The notes beneath the pieces were generated by a model. The model was not told the origin of the DNA. It did not search any database and saw nothing but the letters and a program-made list of their open reading frames with translations. The position numbers were made by a program, and so were the translations under genes. 64,000 nt of DNA from Lepagella muris (lineage in GTDB: Bacteria; Bacteroidota; Bacteroidia; Bacteroidales; Muribaculaceae): the NCBI RefSeq assembly GCF_004793975.1, contig NZ_SRYB01000002.1:1-64000 (forward strand), given 5' to 3'. Below, piece by piece: positions 20,388 to 27,892 of this stretch. The stretch's first letter is position 1. Each line of letters begins with the position of its first letter.

Positions 20388-20524
20388 ACTGAAGTTTCGC
20401 AAGCTGCACTTCAGTGGTTTAAAGTTTATAGTTTAAGGTTTAAGATTCACGAAAATCCACGAATCTTTTCATTATACAAAATTTAATGATCATAAACCAT
20501 AAACCATAAACATTAACTCTTAAA
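20388..20524 (+). repeat. MITE-like hairpin element, copy B
   Basis: Same element and orientation as 7813-7950, differing at one base in the first 120 and at a few bases in the last 14. TAAATTA occurs directly before (20381-20387) and directly after (20525-20531), a possible 7-bp target duplication. It lies between the PUL terminator and tpx. Confidence 0.85.
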
Positions 20525-20556
20525 TAAATTAATACTTATTTTTTTTGAATTAATAA

Positions 20557-21063
20557 ATGATGGAAACAACAGTATTTTTGAAGGGTTCGCCTATGCACAT
20601 ATCCGGCAAAATGCCGGAGGCAGGTTGTGAGGCACCCAACTTTGTATTAGTGAATAAGGATCTCACGGATATCAACAAACATGATTTCAAGGGGAAGAGG
20701 GTAGTCCTTAATATTTTCCCGAGTCTTGATACAGATGTATGCGCAGCCTCTGTCAGACGCTTCAATAAGGAGGCGTCAGAACTGGAGAATACCGTGGTGA
20801 TATGCGTATCAAAGGATCTCCCATTCGCCATGTCACGTTTCTGTGTAGCCAATGGCATAGATAACGTCTACACAGCGTCGGCATTCCGCAGCGACTTCGG
20901 CAAGACGTATGGTGTGGAGCTGCTTGACGGACCGTTGCGCGGACTCTTCGCACGTGCGCTGATCATCCTTGACGAGGAAGGTAAAGTGATGGGCACATCC
21001 ATCTCAGAAGAGATCACGACAGAGCCGGACTATGACTTTGCGAAAAAGCTTCTGAAGCACTAA
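20557..21063 (+). CDS. tpx: Thiol peroxidase
   Basis: A 168-residue atypical 2-Cys peroxiredoxin reducing peroxides in the cytoplasm with thioredoxin. The peroxidatic cysteine is Cys62 in SLDTDVCAASVRRFN and the resolving cysteine is Cys96 in MSRFCVANG, the spacing expected for Tpx. The N-terminal TVFLKGSPMHISGKMPEAG and C-terminal ARALIILDEEGKV also fit. Met1 or Met2 may be used. It is apparently a single-gene unit. Its TAA stop is the first element of a CTAAGAC word array that fills the downstream spacer. Confidence 0.96.
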   Translation: MMETTVFLKGSPMHISGKMPEAGCEAPNFVLVNKDLTDINKHDFKGKRVVLNIFPSLDTDVCAASVRRFNKEASELENTVVICVSKDLPFAMSRFCVANGIDNVYTASAFRSDFGKTYGVELLDGPLRGLFARALIILDEEGKVMGTSISEEITTEPDYDFAKKLLKH

Positions 21064-21180
21064 GACGGCTAAGACAGCTAAGACTGATTGGACTGCTAAG
21101 ACTACTTAGACGTCTTAGCAGTCCAAGAGGTCTTAGCAGTCCAATCAGTCCAAGTGGTCTTAGCTGTCTTAGCTGCCCAA
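21060..21180. repeat. CTAAGAC/GTCTTAG palindromic stutter array
   Basis: An array of the 7-base word CTAAGAC on the left and its complement GTCTTAG on the right, interspersed with TTGGACTG/CAGTCCAA. The two halves meet at TTAGACGTCTTAG (about 21106) and can form a long imperfect hairpin of over 100 bases. The first word contains the tpx stop codon (TAA 21061-21063). It sits between tpx and the convergent tRNA-Arg gene. Confidence 0.85.
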
Positions 21181-21189
21181 GAAAACAAA

Positions 21190-21214
21190 AAAGGATGACT
21201 TTCAGTCATCCTTT
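21190..21214 (-). terminator. Terminator of tRNA-Arg
   Basis: Perfect 11-bp stem AAAGGATGACT/AGTCATCCTTT with a 3-base loop, followed on the minus strand by a T run. It lies just downstream of the minus-strand tRNA. Confidence 0.85.
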
Positions 21215-21217
21215 AAG

Positions 21218-21291
21218 TGACTCCTGCAGGATTCAAACCTGCAACCTTCTGATCCGTAGTCAGATGCTCTATTCAGTTGAGCTAAGGAACC
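21218..21291 (-). tRNA. tRNA-Arg (anticodon ACG)
   Basis: A complete 74-nt cloverleaf on the minus strand: acceptor GGTTCCT pairing with AGGAGTC and discriminator A, D-arm AGCTCAACTGAATAGAGC, anticodon stem-loop TCTGA-CTACGGA-TCAGA with ACG at 34-36, and T-arm GCAGGTTTGAATCCTGC. CCA is not encoded. The A at position 34 should become inosine and read CGU, CGC and CGA codons. Confidence 0.95.
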
Positions 21292-21329
21292 ATTTGCTTT
21301 AGGGTGTCGTTGTTTCCCTTTTGCGAGTG

Positions 21330-21360
21330 CAAAGTTAGGCACTTTTTTTCATTCCACCAA
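21330..21360 (-). promoter_or_regulatory. Promoter of tRNA-Arg
   Basis: Minus strand TTG (21358-21360), 20-bp spacer, TAACTTTG (21330-21337). Transcription would start near 21324, about 30 bases before the mature tRNA. Confidence 0.75.
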
Positions 21361-21378
21361 ATTTTTTTGTAAAAATTT

Positions 21379-21735
21379 TCAAAAAAATAATCTGACACTT
21401 GCACTTCCTGTTATTCCTGGAATTGGAGGTGTTGATTTACAGATGGTTATTTCTCCGGATAGAATTTGCGGCCATTTCCCGCAAATTCGCAGACAGATGT
21501 CATTAGCTACAGTCTCCAGCAGTTTTCGGGGACGTTTCATCTCATCGGCGATTATGTCATACAGATCAGCGTAGGAGATAGTGGCGTCAAGGTCATCATC
21601 ATCTATTCCATCCGTGAATGGTATTCTTACATTAAGGGCAACGATGAACTCGTTGCCCACAATGTTTTCTTGCTTGAATACCCCATGACGGGCATGGAAG
21701 TGGAGGTCGGAAAGAGCGATCTCAATAGTCTTCAT
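21379..21735 (-). CDS. folB: Dihydroneopterin aldolase
   Basis: A 118-residue FolB converting 7,8-dihydroneopterin to 6-hydroxymethyl-dihydropterin and glycolaldehyde in folate synthesis. Family stretches: IALSDLHFHARHGVFKQENIVGNEFIV at the start, ISYADLYDIIADEM, LLETVANDIC and a C-terminal strand with KSTPPIPGITGSASVRL. Its ATG overlaps the rpiB stop by one base (TGATG), so translation is probably coupled. It is the last gene of the engB-gtrA-rpiB-folB unit. Confidence 0.93.
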   Translation of the reverse strand: MKTIEIALSDLHFHARHGVFKQENIVGNEFIVALNVRIPFTDGIDDDDLDATISYADLYDIIADEMKRPRKLLETVANDICLRICGKWPQILSGEITICKSTPPIPGITGSASVRLFF

Positions 21736-22202
21736 CAGATCAGTTCCTGCGATTCAAAAGAGATTTTGGATTTCACGGGTATTTTCTCCACGCGGCGGGC
21801 GTGTCGTCCCCCTTCAAATTGAGCAGCGAGATAAGCGTCTACAATCTCCTTTGCCAGCTCCGGAGAGATGAATCGTGCGGGCAATACAAGGAAATTGGCA
21901 TCGTTATGCTGTCTGGCAAGGCTTGCAAGCTCCGGGAGCCAGCATAGTGCGGCTCGTATCTGCTGATGCTTGTTGAGGGTGATCTGAATGCCGTTGCCGG
22001 ATCCACACATGGCAATGCCAAAATCACAATCCCCGGCTTCCACGGCATTTGCTGCAGGATGAGCAAAGTCGGCATAGTCGCATGATTCTGCGGAATTAGT
22101 ACCGAAATCCACCACCTCATACCCCTTTTCGCGGAGATAAGGCTTGATGATTTCCTTTAATTCAAAGGCCGCATGATCGGCAGCCATAGCAATCTTTTTC
22201 AT
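21735..22202 (-). CDS. rpiB: Ribose-5-phosphate isomerase B
   Basis: A 155-residue RpiB/LacAB-family isomerase interconverting ribose 5-phosphate and ribulose 5-phosphate. Seen: MAADHAAFELKEIIKPYL, the phosphate loop GIAMCGSGNGIQITLNK with the catalytic Cys (about residue 70), and RAALCWLPELASLARQHNDANFLVLPARF. Length is normal. It overlaps folB by one base. Confidence 0.95.
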   Translation of the reverse strand: MKKIAMAADHAAFELKEIIKPYLREKGYEVVDFGTNSAESCDYADFAHPAANAVEAGDCDFGIAMCGSGNGIQITLNKHQQIRAALCWLPELASLARQHNDANFLVLPARFISPELAKEIVDAYLAAQFEGGRHARRVEKIPVKSKISFESQELI

Positions 22203-22250
22203 AAATATATTTTAGTTTTATGGTTTAGATGACTAAGTTGATTTTTCAAG

Positions 22251-22727
22251 TCATTTCAGCAGCGACTCCTCATCCGTAAGCAGCGAAGGATCTTTGGCGG
22301 GTGTAGTAGCCGCGCGTGAAGTTCCTCCGAAGAATTTACTCGTGAAGGCGAATCTGACGAGAAGATAGTTCACAGGGATGCAGATTATCATGGCAGGTAG
22401 AAGAGCCAAAGTCTTGCCGACTATCTGCTGGAATATCGCCACCAGACCGGTCTGCAATCCCATGTTGAAAAGATGGCTGAGTGCGAACCCAACCCCTTTC
22501 TTCGCATTCGGGCGGCTGTGGAACGTGAAATAGCTCGACAGGAAAAAATTGACTATAAAGCTAAGCGCGTAGCTTATCATTGAGGATGGGACAGCCTTCA
22601 CTCCGACAGCATGCACGAATATGATGTAGAAACCATATTGCAATACAGTTGCGAGCGCACCGACAATGCCGAAGCGGACTATTTCCGAGAAGCGGCTATT
22701 GCCGTTTATTAGTTTCTTAAGATTCAT
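22251..22727 (-). CDS. GtrA-family membrane protein
   Basis: A 158-residue GtrA-like protein with four predicted transmembrane helices (about residues 17-38, 43-62, 80-100 and 105-124). GtrA proteins are thought to help flip polyprenyl-linked sugars. FGIVGALATVLQYGFY and YALSFIVNFFLSSYFTF are typical of the family. A hydrophilic tail follows the last helix. It lies 54 bases after engB and may act with a polyprenol-phosphate glycosyltransferase such as the one at 8036-8776; that link is inference. Confidence 0.88.
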   Translation of the reverse strand: MNLKKLINGNSRFSEIVRFGIVGALATVLQYGFYIIFVHAVGVKAVPSSMISYALSFIVNFFLSSYFTFHSRPNAKKGVGFALSHLFNMGLQTGLVAIFQQIVGKTLALLPAMIICIPVNYLLVRFAFTSKFFGGTSRAATTPAKDPSLLTDEESLLK

Positions 22728-22781
22728 TCCTGTCAGGAGTATATTAGTGAAATCTATATTATCGTTAGATTTTGTAATCCT

Positions 22782-23387
22782 TTATTTTGCCATTTCTGTA
22801 TTTATCCGTTCGATATAGTCGAGCAGGTCATCGCGTCCGGTGCTCTTCTCTGCGGAAGTCACAAATATCGGAGGAAGCTCCTCCCAATGCTCGAGAAGCA
22901 CTTTCTTATAGTGCTCCACCTTTGTCTGCGCCGCCATAGGTCCAAGCTTGTCGGACTTCGTGAAGACGATTGCAAACGGCACTCCATTCTCCCCGAGCCA
23001 TTCAAGGAATTGGAGATCGATTTTCTGCGGCTCATGCCGTATGTCGATAAGCAGGAACAGAAGCACCATCTGCTCTCGATACAGTATGTAGCTTTCAATC
23101 ATCTCCTTGAACTCCTCTCGCTGGGCTTTGCCGCGTGCGGCATATCCGTAGCCGGGGAGATCGACGATATAGAATTCGCCGTTGTTTATGCGGAAATGGT
23201 TTATCAGGAGAGTCTTGCCGGGTTTCTGCGATGTCTTTGCCAGACCACGAGATTTAGTCAGCATGTTTATCAGTGAGGATTTCCCCACATTTGACCTGCC
23301 GATAAACGCATATTCCGGCACATTAGAATCAGGGCATTGCGAAACTTTCGCACTGCTGATCTCATATTTTGCATTTTTTATCTCCAT
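22782..23387 (-). CDS. engB: Ribosome biogenesis GTPase EngB (YsxC/YihA)
   Basis: A 201-residue TRAFAC GTPase needed for large-subunit assembly. The G motifs are clear: G1 GRSNVGKSSLINML, G2 around SQKPGKTLLINHF, G3 DLPGYGYA, G4 TKSDK, G5 TSAEK. ATG 23387 (MEIKNAKYEIS) is preferred over an upstream TTG at 23396, since that TTG overlaps the -7 promoter box at 23394-23401. Only six bases separate the box from the ATG, so the mRNA may be leaderless. Confidence 0.95.
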   Translation of the reverse strand: MEIKNAKYEISSAKVSQCPDSNVPEYAFIGRSNVGKSSLINMLTKSRGLAKTSQKPGKTLLINHFRINNGEFYIVDLPGYGYAARGKAQREEFKEMIESYILYREQMVLLFLLIDIRHEPQKIDLQFLEWLGENGVPFAIVFTKSDKLGPMAAQTKVEHYKKVLLEHWEELPPIFVTSAEKSTGRDDLLDYIERINTEMAK

Positions 23388-23393
23388 AGGCTG

Positions 23394-23401
23394 CAAAATT
23401 A
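23394..23401 (-). promoter_or_regulatory. engB promoter -7 element
   Basis: TAATTTTG on the minus strand, ending six bases before the engB ATG. The start point would fall at or next to the initiation codon. No clear -33 TTG is seen. Confidence 0.55.
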
Positions 23402-23447
23402 ATAAATATTTTTGATTTCAGAAAAAACGTCTCTTCTCAGAAGAGAA

Positions 23448-24809
23448 TCAGAAGAGAAGAGTGTGGATCTGACGGAGTGCGGAATTGGCATCGGCGGCGG
23501 CAATCATGTAGAGCATGGTCGTGTCGGAAGCCCCTTCCGAGAATGCGGAGATTGCTAATCCGTTGCGGGTGAGTGTGCTCCGTATGCGTGCTCCGGTGCG
23601 ATGGTTTGCTCGCATGTTGTCGCCCACCACGGCAATCGTGGCAAGATTGTCGATTCTTTCCGGAAGTGCGATTATGCCGTCGGAAAGTTCAGGCGCAAAT
23701 TCTCGGCAGATGAGGTCAAACGTTGTGTCGGCATCGCTGCTCGCCACGGCAAACGACAGTCCGGATTTCCCATCGGAACGGGTCACGTTGAACACCTTCA
23801 CACCCTTTTTTGCAAGCGCATTAAACGTGCGCGATACGGAATTCTTCACTCCCCTCGTCAGATTCCCTCCGAGAAGGAAAAGGGTGGTCTCCTTCAGTAT
23901 GGATATCCCCTTTATCGGAAGGTCGTCAGGTAGGGGAGAGTCGGTGATGAGGGTACCTGGTGCGCTGGCGTTGAAAGTGTTTAAGATCTTTATTGGTATA
24001 TTCTTATGGAATACGGGATATATCGTCGGTGGATATATCACCTTCGCACCGTAGGAACAAAGCTCCATGCTCTCGATAAACGACATGTGCGACACGAGCA
24101 CGGCATCATTGATGACGCGCGGGTCTGCCGACAGGAAACCGTCAACATCGGTCCATATCTCAAGCACTTCGGCATCAACCGCAGCGGCAATGAGCGCGGC
24201 TGTGAAGTCGCTCCCCCCGCGTCCGAGATTCGTGATGTCACCCGTTCGCTTGTCGGTGGAGATGAATCCCGGCACAATCGCCTTTACGAACGGAGTGAAA
24301 AATTCTCTCTTTATCAATTCCGTGGTCAGTTTCTGATCGGCAATGCTCTTGTCATACCATTTCTCGGTTTTCACGAAATTCAGGGAGTCATGACGGGTGG
24401 CATCCTTTATCATTGCAGCCACTATTATTGAAGACATACGTTCGCCGAAACTCACGATTATGTCAAGGGTCATCTGAGGGAGATGGCGTATAAGATACAC
24501 GCCGTCATACATTCTCTTGAGATCCGATAGGAGAGCGAGCACGCGTTCCTTCACCTCATTTCGGCGAGATTCATCTACCACGTTGTCAATGATGTCGATA
24601 TGCCGTTGGGTCATGGACTTCACATCATCAAGATACGACAGATTGTTGTCGGCGGCAGCTTTTGCCGCCGCAATTAGCCGGTCGGTGAGTCCGCCGAGAG
24701 CCGAGACCACCACGATTGCCTGTCCGTCGATTGATTCCACGATGGCTTTCACGTTTCTGAGGCTCTCGATAGAACCTACTGATGTGCCTCCGAATTTAAG
24801 TACTTTCAT
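23448..24809 (-). CDS. lysC: Aspartate kinase, monofunctional
   Basis: A 453-residue aspartokinase phosphorylating aspartate, the first step towards lysine, threonine and methionine. The N-terminal kinase domain shows MKVLKFGGTSVGS, SFGERMSS, GRGGSDFTAALIAAA and EIWTDVDGFLSADPRVI. Two ACT domains follow from about residue 300 (SILKETTLFLLGG; LATIAVVGDNMR), which would bind a feedback amino acid. No homoserine dehydrogenase domain is present. It is the last gene after recR and the GNAT gene. Confidence 0.95.
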   Translation of the reverse strand: MKVLKFGGTSVGSIESLRNVKAIVESIDGQAIVVVSALGGLTDRLIAAAKAAADNNLSYLDDVKSMTQRHIDIIDNVVDESRRNEVKERVLALLSDLKRMYDGVYLIRHLPQMTLDIIVSFGERMSSIIVAAMIKDATRHDSLNFVKTEKWYDKSIADQKLTTELIKREFFTPFVKAIVPGFISTDKRTGDITNLGRGGSDFTAALIAAAVDAEVLEIWTDVDGFLSADPRVINDAVLVSHMSFIESMELCSYGAKVIYPPTIYPVFHKNIPIKILNTFNASAPGTLITDSPLPDDLPIKGISILKETTLFLLGGNLTRGVKNSVSRTFNALAKKGVKVFNVTRSDGKSGLSFAVASSDADTTFDLICREFAPELSDGIIALPERIDNLATIAVVGDNMRANHRTGARIRSTLTRNGLAISAFSEGASDTTMLYMIAAADANSALRQIHTLLF

Positions 24810-24893
24810 TAAGTATCTAAAATGAATTGTTAAAGAAAAAGGGGGTGAGAGGGTATTTCCGGGAGGAGGAGTATTCGCGTTTGGTCAGTGCGT

Positions 24894-25412
24894 TCAGAGC
24901 GACTTTGTGTAGATCAGCATGTCGGAATAACATCCGTCGGGTGCGCTGAGCCATTCTTTAAGTCTGCCCCTGCATTCATAGCCGAGCGATTCGAAAAGGC
25001 GTATCGCATGAGTGTTGCTCTCCTCTATTTTTGCGCCGAGCTGATGGAGATGAAGCGTATGGAATGCATACTTCTCCATCATGCTTATCGCTTCGGCGGC
25101 GTAACCATGTCTGCGGTAGTCGCTGCAGATGTAAATGCCTACAAACGCACGCAGATGACGCTGCGAAAGCTCATATAAATCAACAATCCCGACAGGGGTA
25201 TTGTTCCCCTCTTCAGTGACTATAAGGCGTATCTGTCCGGCAGAGAATGGGTCGGCGTCATAATTGAGGGCATAATCGCGCAGAATCCTGCGGGAGAGGG
25301 GAGCCACAGTGTCGCTGTATCTCCAGGCAGAGGAATCGTTCTCCACCTCATACATGAAATCAGCATCGCCGGGTTCCAATGCACGTATATTCAGACGTTG
25401 TTTTTCAGACAT
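24894..25412 (-). CDS. GNAT N-acetyltransferase, RimJ/RimL-type
   Basis: A 172-residue GNAT-fold acetyltransferase using acetyl-CoA; the acceptor is unknown. RLNIRALEPGDADFMYEVENDSS is the RimJ/RimL-like N-terminus, the acetyl-CoA loop is CSDYRRHGYAAEA, and the C-terminal LHQLGAKIEESNTHAIRLFESLGYECRGRLKEW is diagnostic. Start ATG 25412 (MSEKQRLNIRALEPGD) is chosen; an upstream extension of 41 codons has no family match and would lie in the gap after recR. Confidence 0.9.
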   Translation of the reverse strand: MSEKQRLNIRALEPGDADFMYEVENDSSAWRYSDTVAPLSRRILRDYALNYDADPFSAGQIRLIVTEEGNNTPVGIVDLYELSQRHLRAFVGIYICSDYRRHGYAAEAISMMEKYAFHTLHLHQLGAKIEESNTHAIRLFESLGYECRGRLKEWLSAPDGCYSDMLIYTKSL

Positions 25413-25449
25413 AGTTCGGATGGTATGTAATGTGTGGAAAGATATGAGA

Positions 25450-26076
25450 TTATCTTTTAGGGAATGTGGAGGAGAAGAGCACACGGTTCTGAATCGACTT
25501 GCCGAGAGTAAGTTCGTCGGTATATTCCAGTTCATTACCGATACTTATGCCGCGGGCAAGCATCGTCACCTCCACCGGCAGGTCGGCGAGCTTCCTGTAG
25601 ATGTAGAAGTTTGTGGTGTCACCCTCGATTGTAGGGCTCAGGGCGAGAATCACCTCCTTCAGATTATCGTCGGTCACTCTCTTGACAAGACTCTCAATCT
25701 CAAGATCTGCTGGACTTATGCCGTCGAGAGGGGAGATCAGTCCGCCAAGCACATGATACAGCCCGGAATGCTGATGCGTGGATTCGATCGTGATCACGTC
25801 CTTCACATTCTCGACGACACACACCACGTGGGAATCCCTACGAGGGTCACTGCAAATCGGACATACTTCCGTCTCGCTGATATTATGGCATCTGGAACAA
25901 TAACAGATGTTTTTTCTCAGAGCAATGACCGCCTCACCGAGAGCCACTGCCTCTTCCTCATCGCGACGCAACAGATGTAGCGCGAGACGGAGGGCGGTTT
26001 TCCTTCCGATACCGGGGAGTTTCGACAGCTGCTCCACCGCATTCTCAAGCAAAGAAGAATTAAAAGATTGAATCAT
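25450..26076 (-). CDS. recR: Recombination mediator RecR
   Basis: A 208-residue RecR, which with RecO loads RecA on gapped DNA. Helix-hairpin-helix LSKLPGIGRKTALRLALHLL (about 17-36), a C4 zinc finger (Cys60, 63, 72, 75) and the Toprim domain (VVCVVENVKDVITIE onward) are all visible. The start ATG at 26076 is only four bases from a TAATTTTG promoter element, so translation is probably leaderless. Confidence 0.96.
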   Translation of the reverse strand: MIQSFNSSLLENAVEQLSKLPGIGRKTALRLALHLLRRDEEEAVALGEAVIALRKNICYCSRCHNISETEVCPICSDPRRDSHVVCVVENVKDVITIESTHQHSGLYHVLGGLISPLDGISPADLEIESLVKRVTDDNLKEVILALSPTIEGDTTNFYIYRKLADLPVEVTMLARGISIGNELEYTDELTLGKSIQNRVLFSSTFPKR

Positions 26077-26080
26077 TTTG

Positions 26081-26088
26081 CAAAATTA
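26081..26088 (-). promoter_or_regulatory. recR promoter -7 element
   Basis: TAATTTTG on the minus strand, four bases before the recR ATG. The -33 element is not evident. Confidence 0.55.
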
Positions 26089-26206
26089 CAAAATCCTTTT
26101 CATCTAATAATGCATATTTGACAACTTCCCTTTCTTCTAAACTAATTTTAACGATTCCCGATATCAATAATGACTATTCACCTTAAGTTTAGGTTGATTT
26201 ACCGCG

Positions 26207-26295
26207 ACTTGTAGGGATGCTCCATGGAGCATCCGTCTGTATCAAGGGTGAAGATTTTGGCGCGCGGATGCTCCGGGGAGCATCCCTACACTTGT
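26207..26295. repeat. Double hairpin repeat with GGATGCTCC words
   Basis: GTAGGGATGCTCC at 26211-26223 and its exact complement GGAGCATCCCTAC at 26277-26289 form an outer pairing. Each half is also a hairpin on its own (GGATGCTCC-AT-GGAGCATCC and GGATGCTCC-GG-GGAGCATCC). The spacing sequence has no coding potential. It resembles REP/BIME-type palindromes. The rest of the 392-bp gap (26077-26468) is AT-rich with nothing else recognisable. Confidence 0.75.
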
Positions 26296-26468
26296 AATCA
26301 ATAATTTAATGTTGTTGGATTGGCTGAATAGCTATTATCAATAATGCCTAAAATTATTGGTATTTTATTTATTTTTTTGAATAAAGAATAGGAGTTTTTA
26401 GCCAAGTCTGTGTCATAATAAAGATAGGCAAAATAAGTTATTAATAATAAGAGATAAAACAAAAAGAT

Positions 26469-27278
26469 ATGAGATATATTCAACTTGGTTGCTTGATGAT
26501 GATTTCCACCTGTGCATACGCGCAGACATACGCACAGACAGAGAAGGGGATTGTGTTGAAAGACAGTATTTCAGCTGAGAGCAATCATATAATAGATTCG
26601 CAGAAGCCATTTGAGATGGCAAAGGACTCAATTGATATAAAACCTGACCTGACACTCCCATATATGCCGGTATTCCCAAATTCCGGAATGTCGGAGTTTG
26701 GGAATTATGCCCCTTTAGACTTACCCTTCTACTCATTTACGCCAGGAGAGGCTACGGTCTTCGGGTGGGGTAGCGGCAGGATAGTGGCTCACGGCTTCAC
26801 AACGGTTTTCCCCGAACTGATGAGGATCGACAGTGGTTCCATAGGTCTATACCAGAACATCGGCAATTTCTCTATCTATGCCGGAGGTATGGCTAACAAA
26901 TACGGCTTTATACGGGGTATTCACACACAATTCGGTGTCAACGGTTCAATTACCTACCGACTTAACGACAGGTTATCAGCCACAGCATTCGGGACATACT
27001 ATTTCGGTCGTCCACCGAAGATGGCGAATGGGGCACCGATGCCCCCGGCAATGATCGGATTTTACAATGTCTCCCGTTTCGGTGGATATGTGGATTATGG
27101 GGTATCAGAAAACTTCGGGGTGGAAGTCGGGGCACAGGCAGTTCAAACAATCGGTACCTCTAAATACAAGCCCGAACCAATCGTTACACCCTATATCAAA
27201 GCCGGAAACGGAAAAGTGAAAGTCAAGGTAGGTCTACCGGTCGGACAAATCCTTTACCATGCCATAAGGAAAAGATAA
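26469..27278 (+). CDS. Exported protein of unknown function, probable small barrel
   Basis: A 269-residue protein with a signal peptide (about 1-19, MRYIQLGCLMMISTCAYAQ). The mature part alternates aromatic and glycine-rich strands (SIGLYQNIGNFSIYAGGMANKYGF, ITYRLNDRLSATAFGTYYFG, FGGYVDYGVSENFGVEVGAQAVQ), suggesting an outer-membrane beta-barrel or beta-sandwich. It ends HAIRKR, not with an aromatic residue, which is atypical for a BAM substrate. I recognise no family. It stands alone between recR and the hicAB remnant. Confidence 0.6.
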   Translation: MRYIQLGCLMMISTCAYAQTYAQTEKGIVLKDSISAESNHIIDSQKPFEMAKDSIDIKPDLTLPYMPVFPNSGMSEFGNYAPLDLPFYSFTPGEATVFGWGSGRIVAHGFTTVFPELMRIDSGSIGLYQNIGNFSIYAGGMANKYGFIRGIHTQFGVNGSITYRLNDRLSATAFGTYYFGRPPKMANGAPMPPAMIGFYNVSRFGGYVDYGVSENFGVEVGAQAVQTIGTSKYKPEPIVTPYIKAGNGKVKVKVGLPVGQILYHAIRKR

Positions 27279-27293
27279 ATAGGTATAAGTCAT

Positions 27294-27336
27294 CAAAAAA
27301 AGAGGTTGCAATTCAAAGTCATGAACTGCAACCTCT
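27294..27336 (-). terminator. Terminator after hicB
   Basis: Stem AGAGGTTGCA/TGCAACCTCT (27301-27310 and 27327-27336). On the minus strand it is followed by seven T residues, so it mainly serves hicB. Confidence 0.75.
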
Positions 27337-27359
27337 TCCAGCCGATGTTTAGTGTCCAA

Positions 27360-27767
27360 TTAAACAGAGACTTGTAAAAGTTCCTTACCAAGTTTGTGCA
27401 GACCGTCAACAATCTTGTCAGCCTGTGCCTTCCGTGGCTTAGAATAGCCGGCTGCATAATGCCAAAGCTGTCGTTGGTTTATGCCTGTGATATACTGTAA
27501 TGCTGCAAAAGAGAAGATGCTTTGGTAAAAGCAAAGCAGACTTCTTATGTCAAATTTATAATCAATTACAAAATCTTCGTCAAGTACTTCCGGATATTCC
27601 ACACCGTCAGCTAAAGCACATTCTCTGAAAAAGTCTATGCTCTCTCTCACTTCCTTATCCAATGTGGCGAAATCACCGGTTACTGCCACAACCCATCCCG
27701 GAAGTATATCGCATGCTGCACAATATCCGGATTCGGTTTTAGCGACATCAATAACAATATTTCCCAT
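27360..27767 (-). CDS. hicB: HicB-family antitoxin
   Basis: A 135-residue HicB antitoxin. The N-terminal half is the partly degraded RNase-H-like HicB fold (VIDVAKTESGYCAACDILPGWVVAVTGDFATLDKEVRESIDFF). The C-terminal part is a helix-turn-helix DNA-binding domain (FAALQYITGINQRQLWHYAAGYSKPRKAQADKI). It would neutralise HicA and repress its promoter. Its toxin partner upstream carries a premature stop. A terminator-like hairpin and a second GC-rich hairpin separate the two genes, so hicB may have its own promoter; TAACTTTA at 27845-27852 (minus) is a weak candidate. Confidence 0.85.
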   Translation of the reverse strand: MGNIVIDVAKTESGYCAACDILPGWVVAVTGDFATLDKEVRESIDFFRECALADGVEYPEVLDEDFVIDYKFDIRSLLCFYQSIFSFAALQYITGINQRQLWHYAAGYSKPRKAQADKIVDGLHKLGKELLQVSV

Positions 27768-27796
27768 ATAATCGTGAAATTAATTATTCTAAAGAG

Positions 27797-27826
27797 AATC
27801 GGCGCGGCACATTCTCCGCGCCGATT
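27797..27826. repeat. GC-rich perfect hairpin between hicA and hicB
   Basis: AATCGGCGCGG pairs exactly with CCGCGCCGATT (27797-27807 and 27816-27826), with an 8-base loop and no T run. It lies in the likely 5' leader of hicB. It could be a REP-like palindrome or a processing or stability element. Confidence 0.6.
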
Positions 27827-27855
27827 AAATCCAATAAAGAGCATTAAAGTTATTT

Positions 27856-27890
27856 TGAAAAATGGAGGAGGCAATTAGCCCCCATCCATT
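27856..27890 (-). terminator. Terminator after hicA
   Basis: On the minus strand AATGGA-TGGGGGC pairs with GCCTCC-TCCATT (one bulge), followed by TTTTT. It begins two bases after the hicA stop. Confidence 0.65.
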
Positions 27891-27892
27891 GT

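Noticed and set aside
21060..21180. CRISPR array, suggested by regularly repeated short words
   Set aside because: The words are only 7 bases, are inverted about a centre, and have no unique spacers or cas genes.
24006..24431. Plus-strand 141-codon frame within the aspartokinase gene
   Set aside because: Antisense shadow of the conserved kinase domain.
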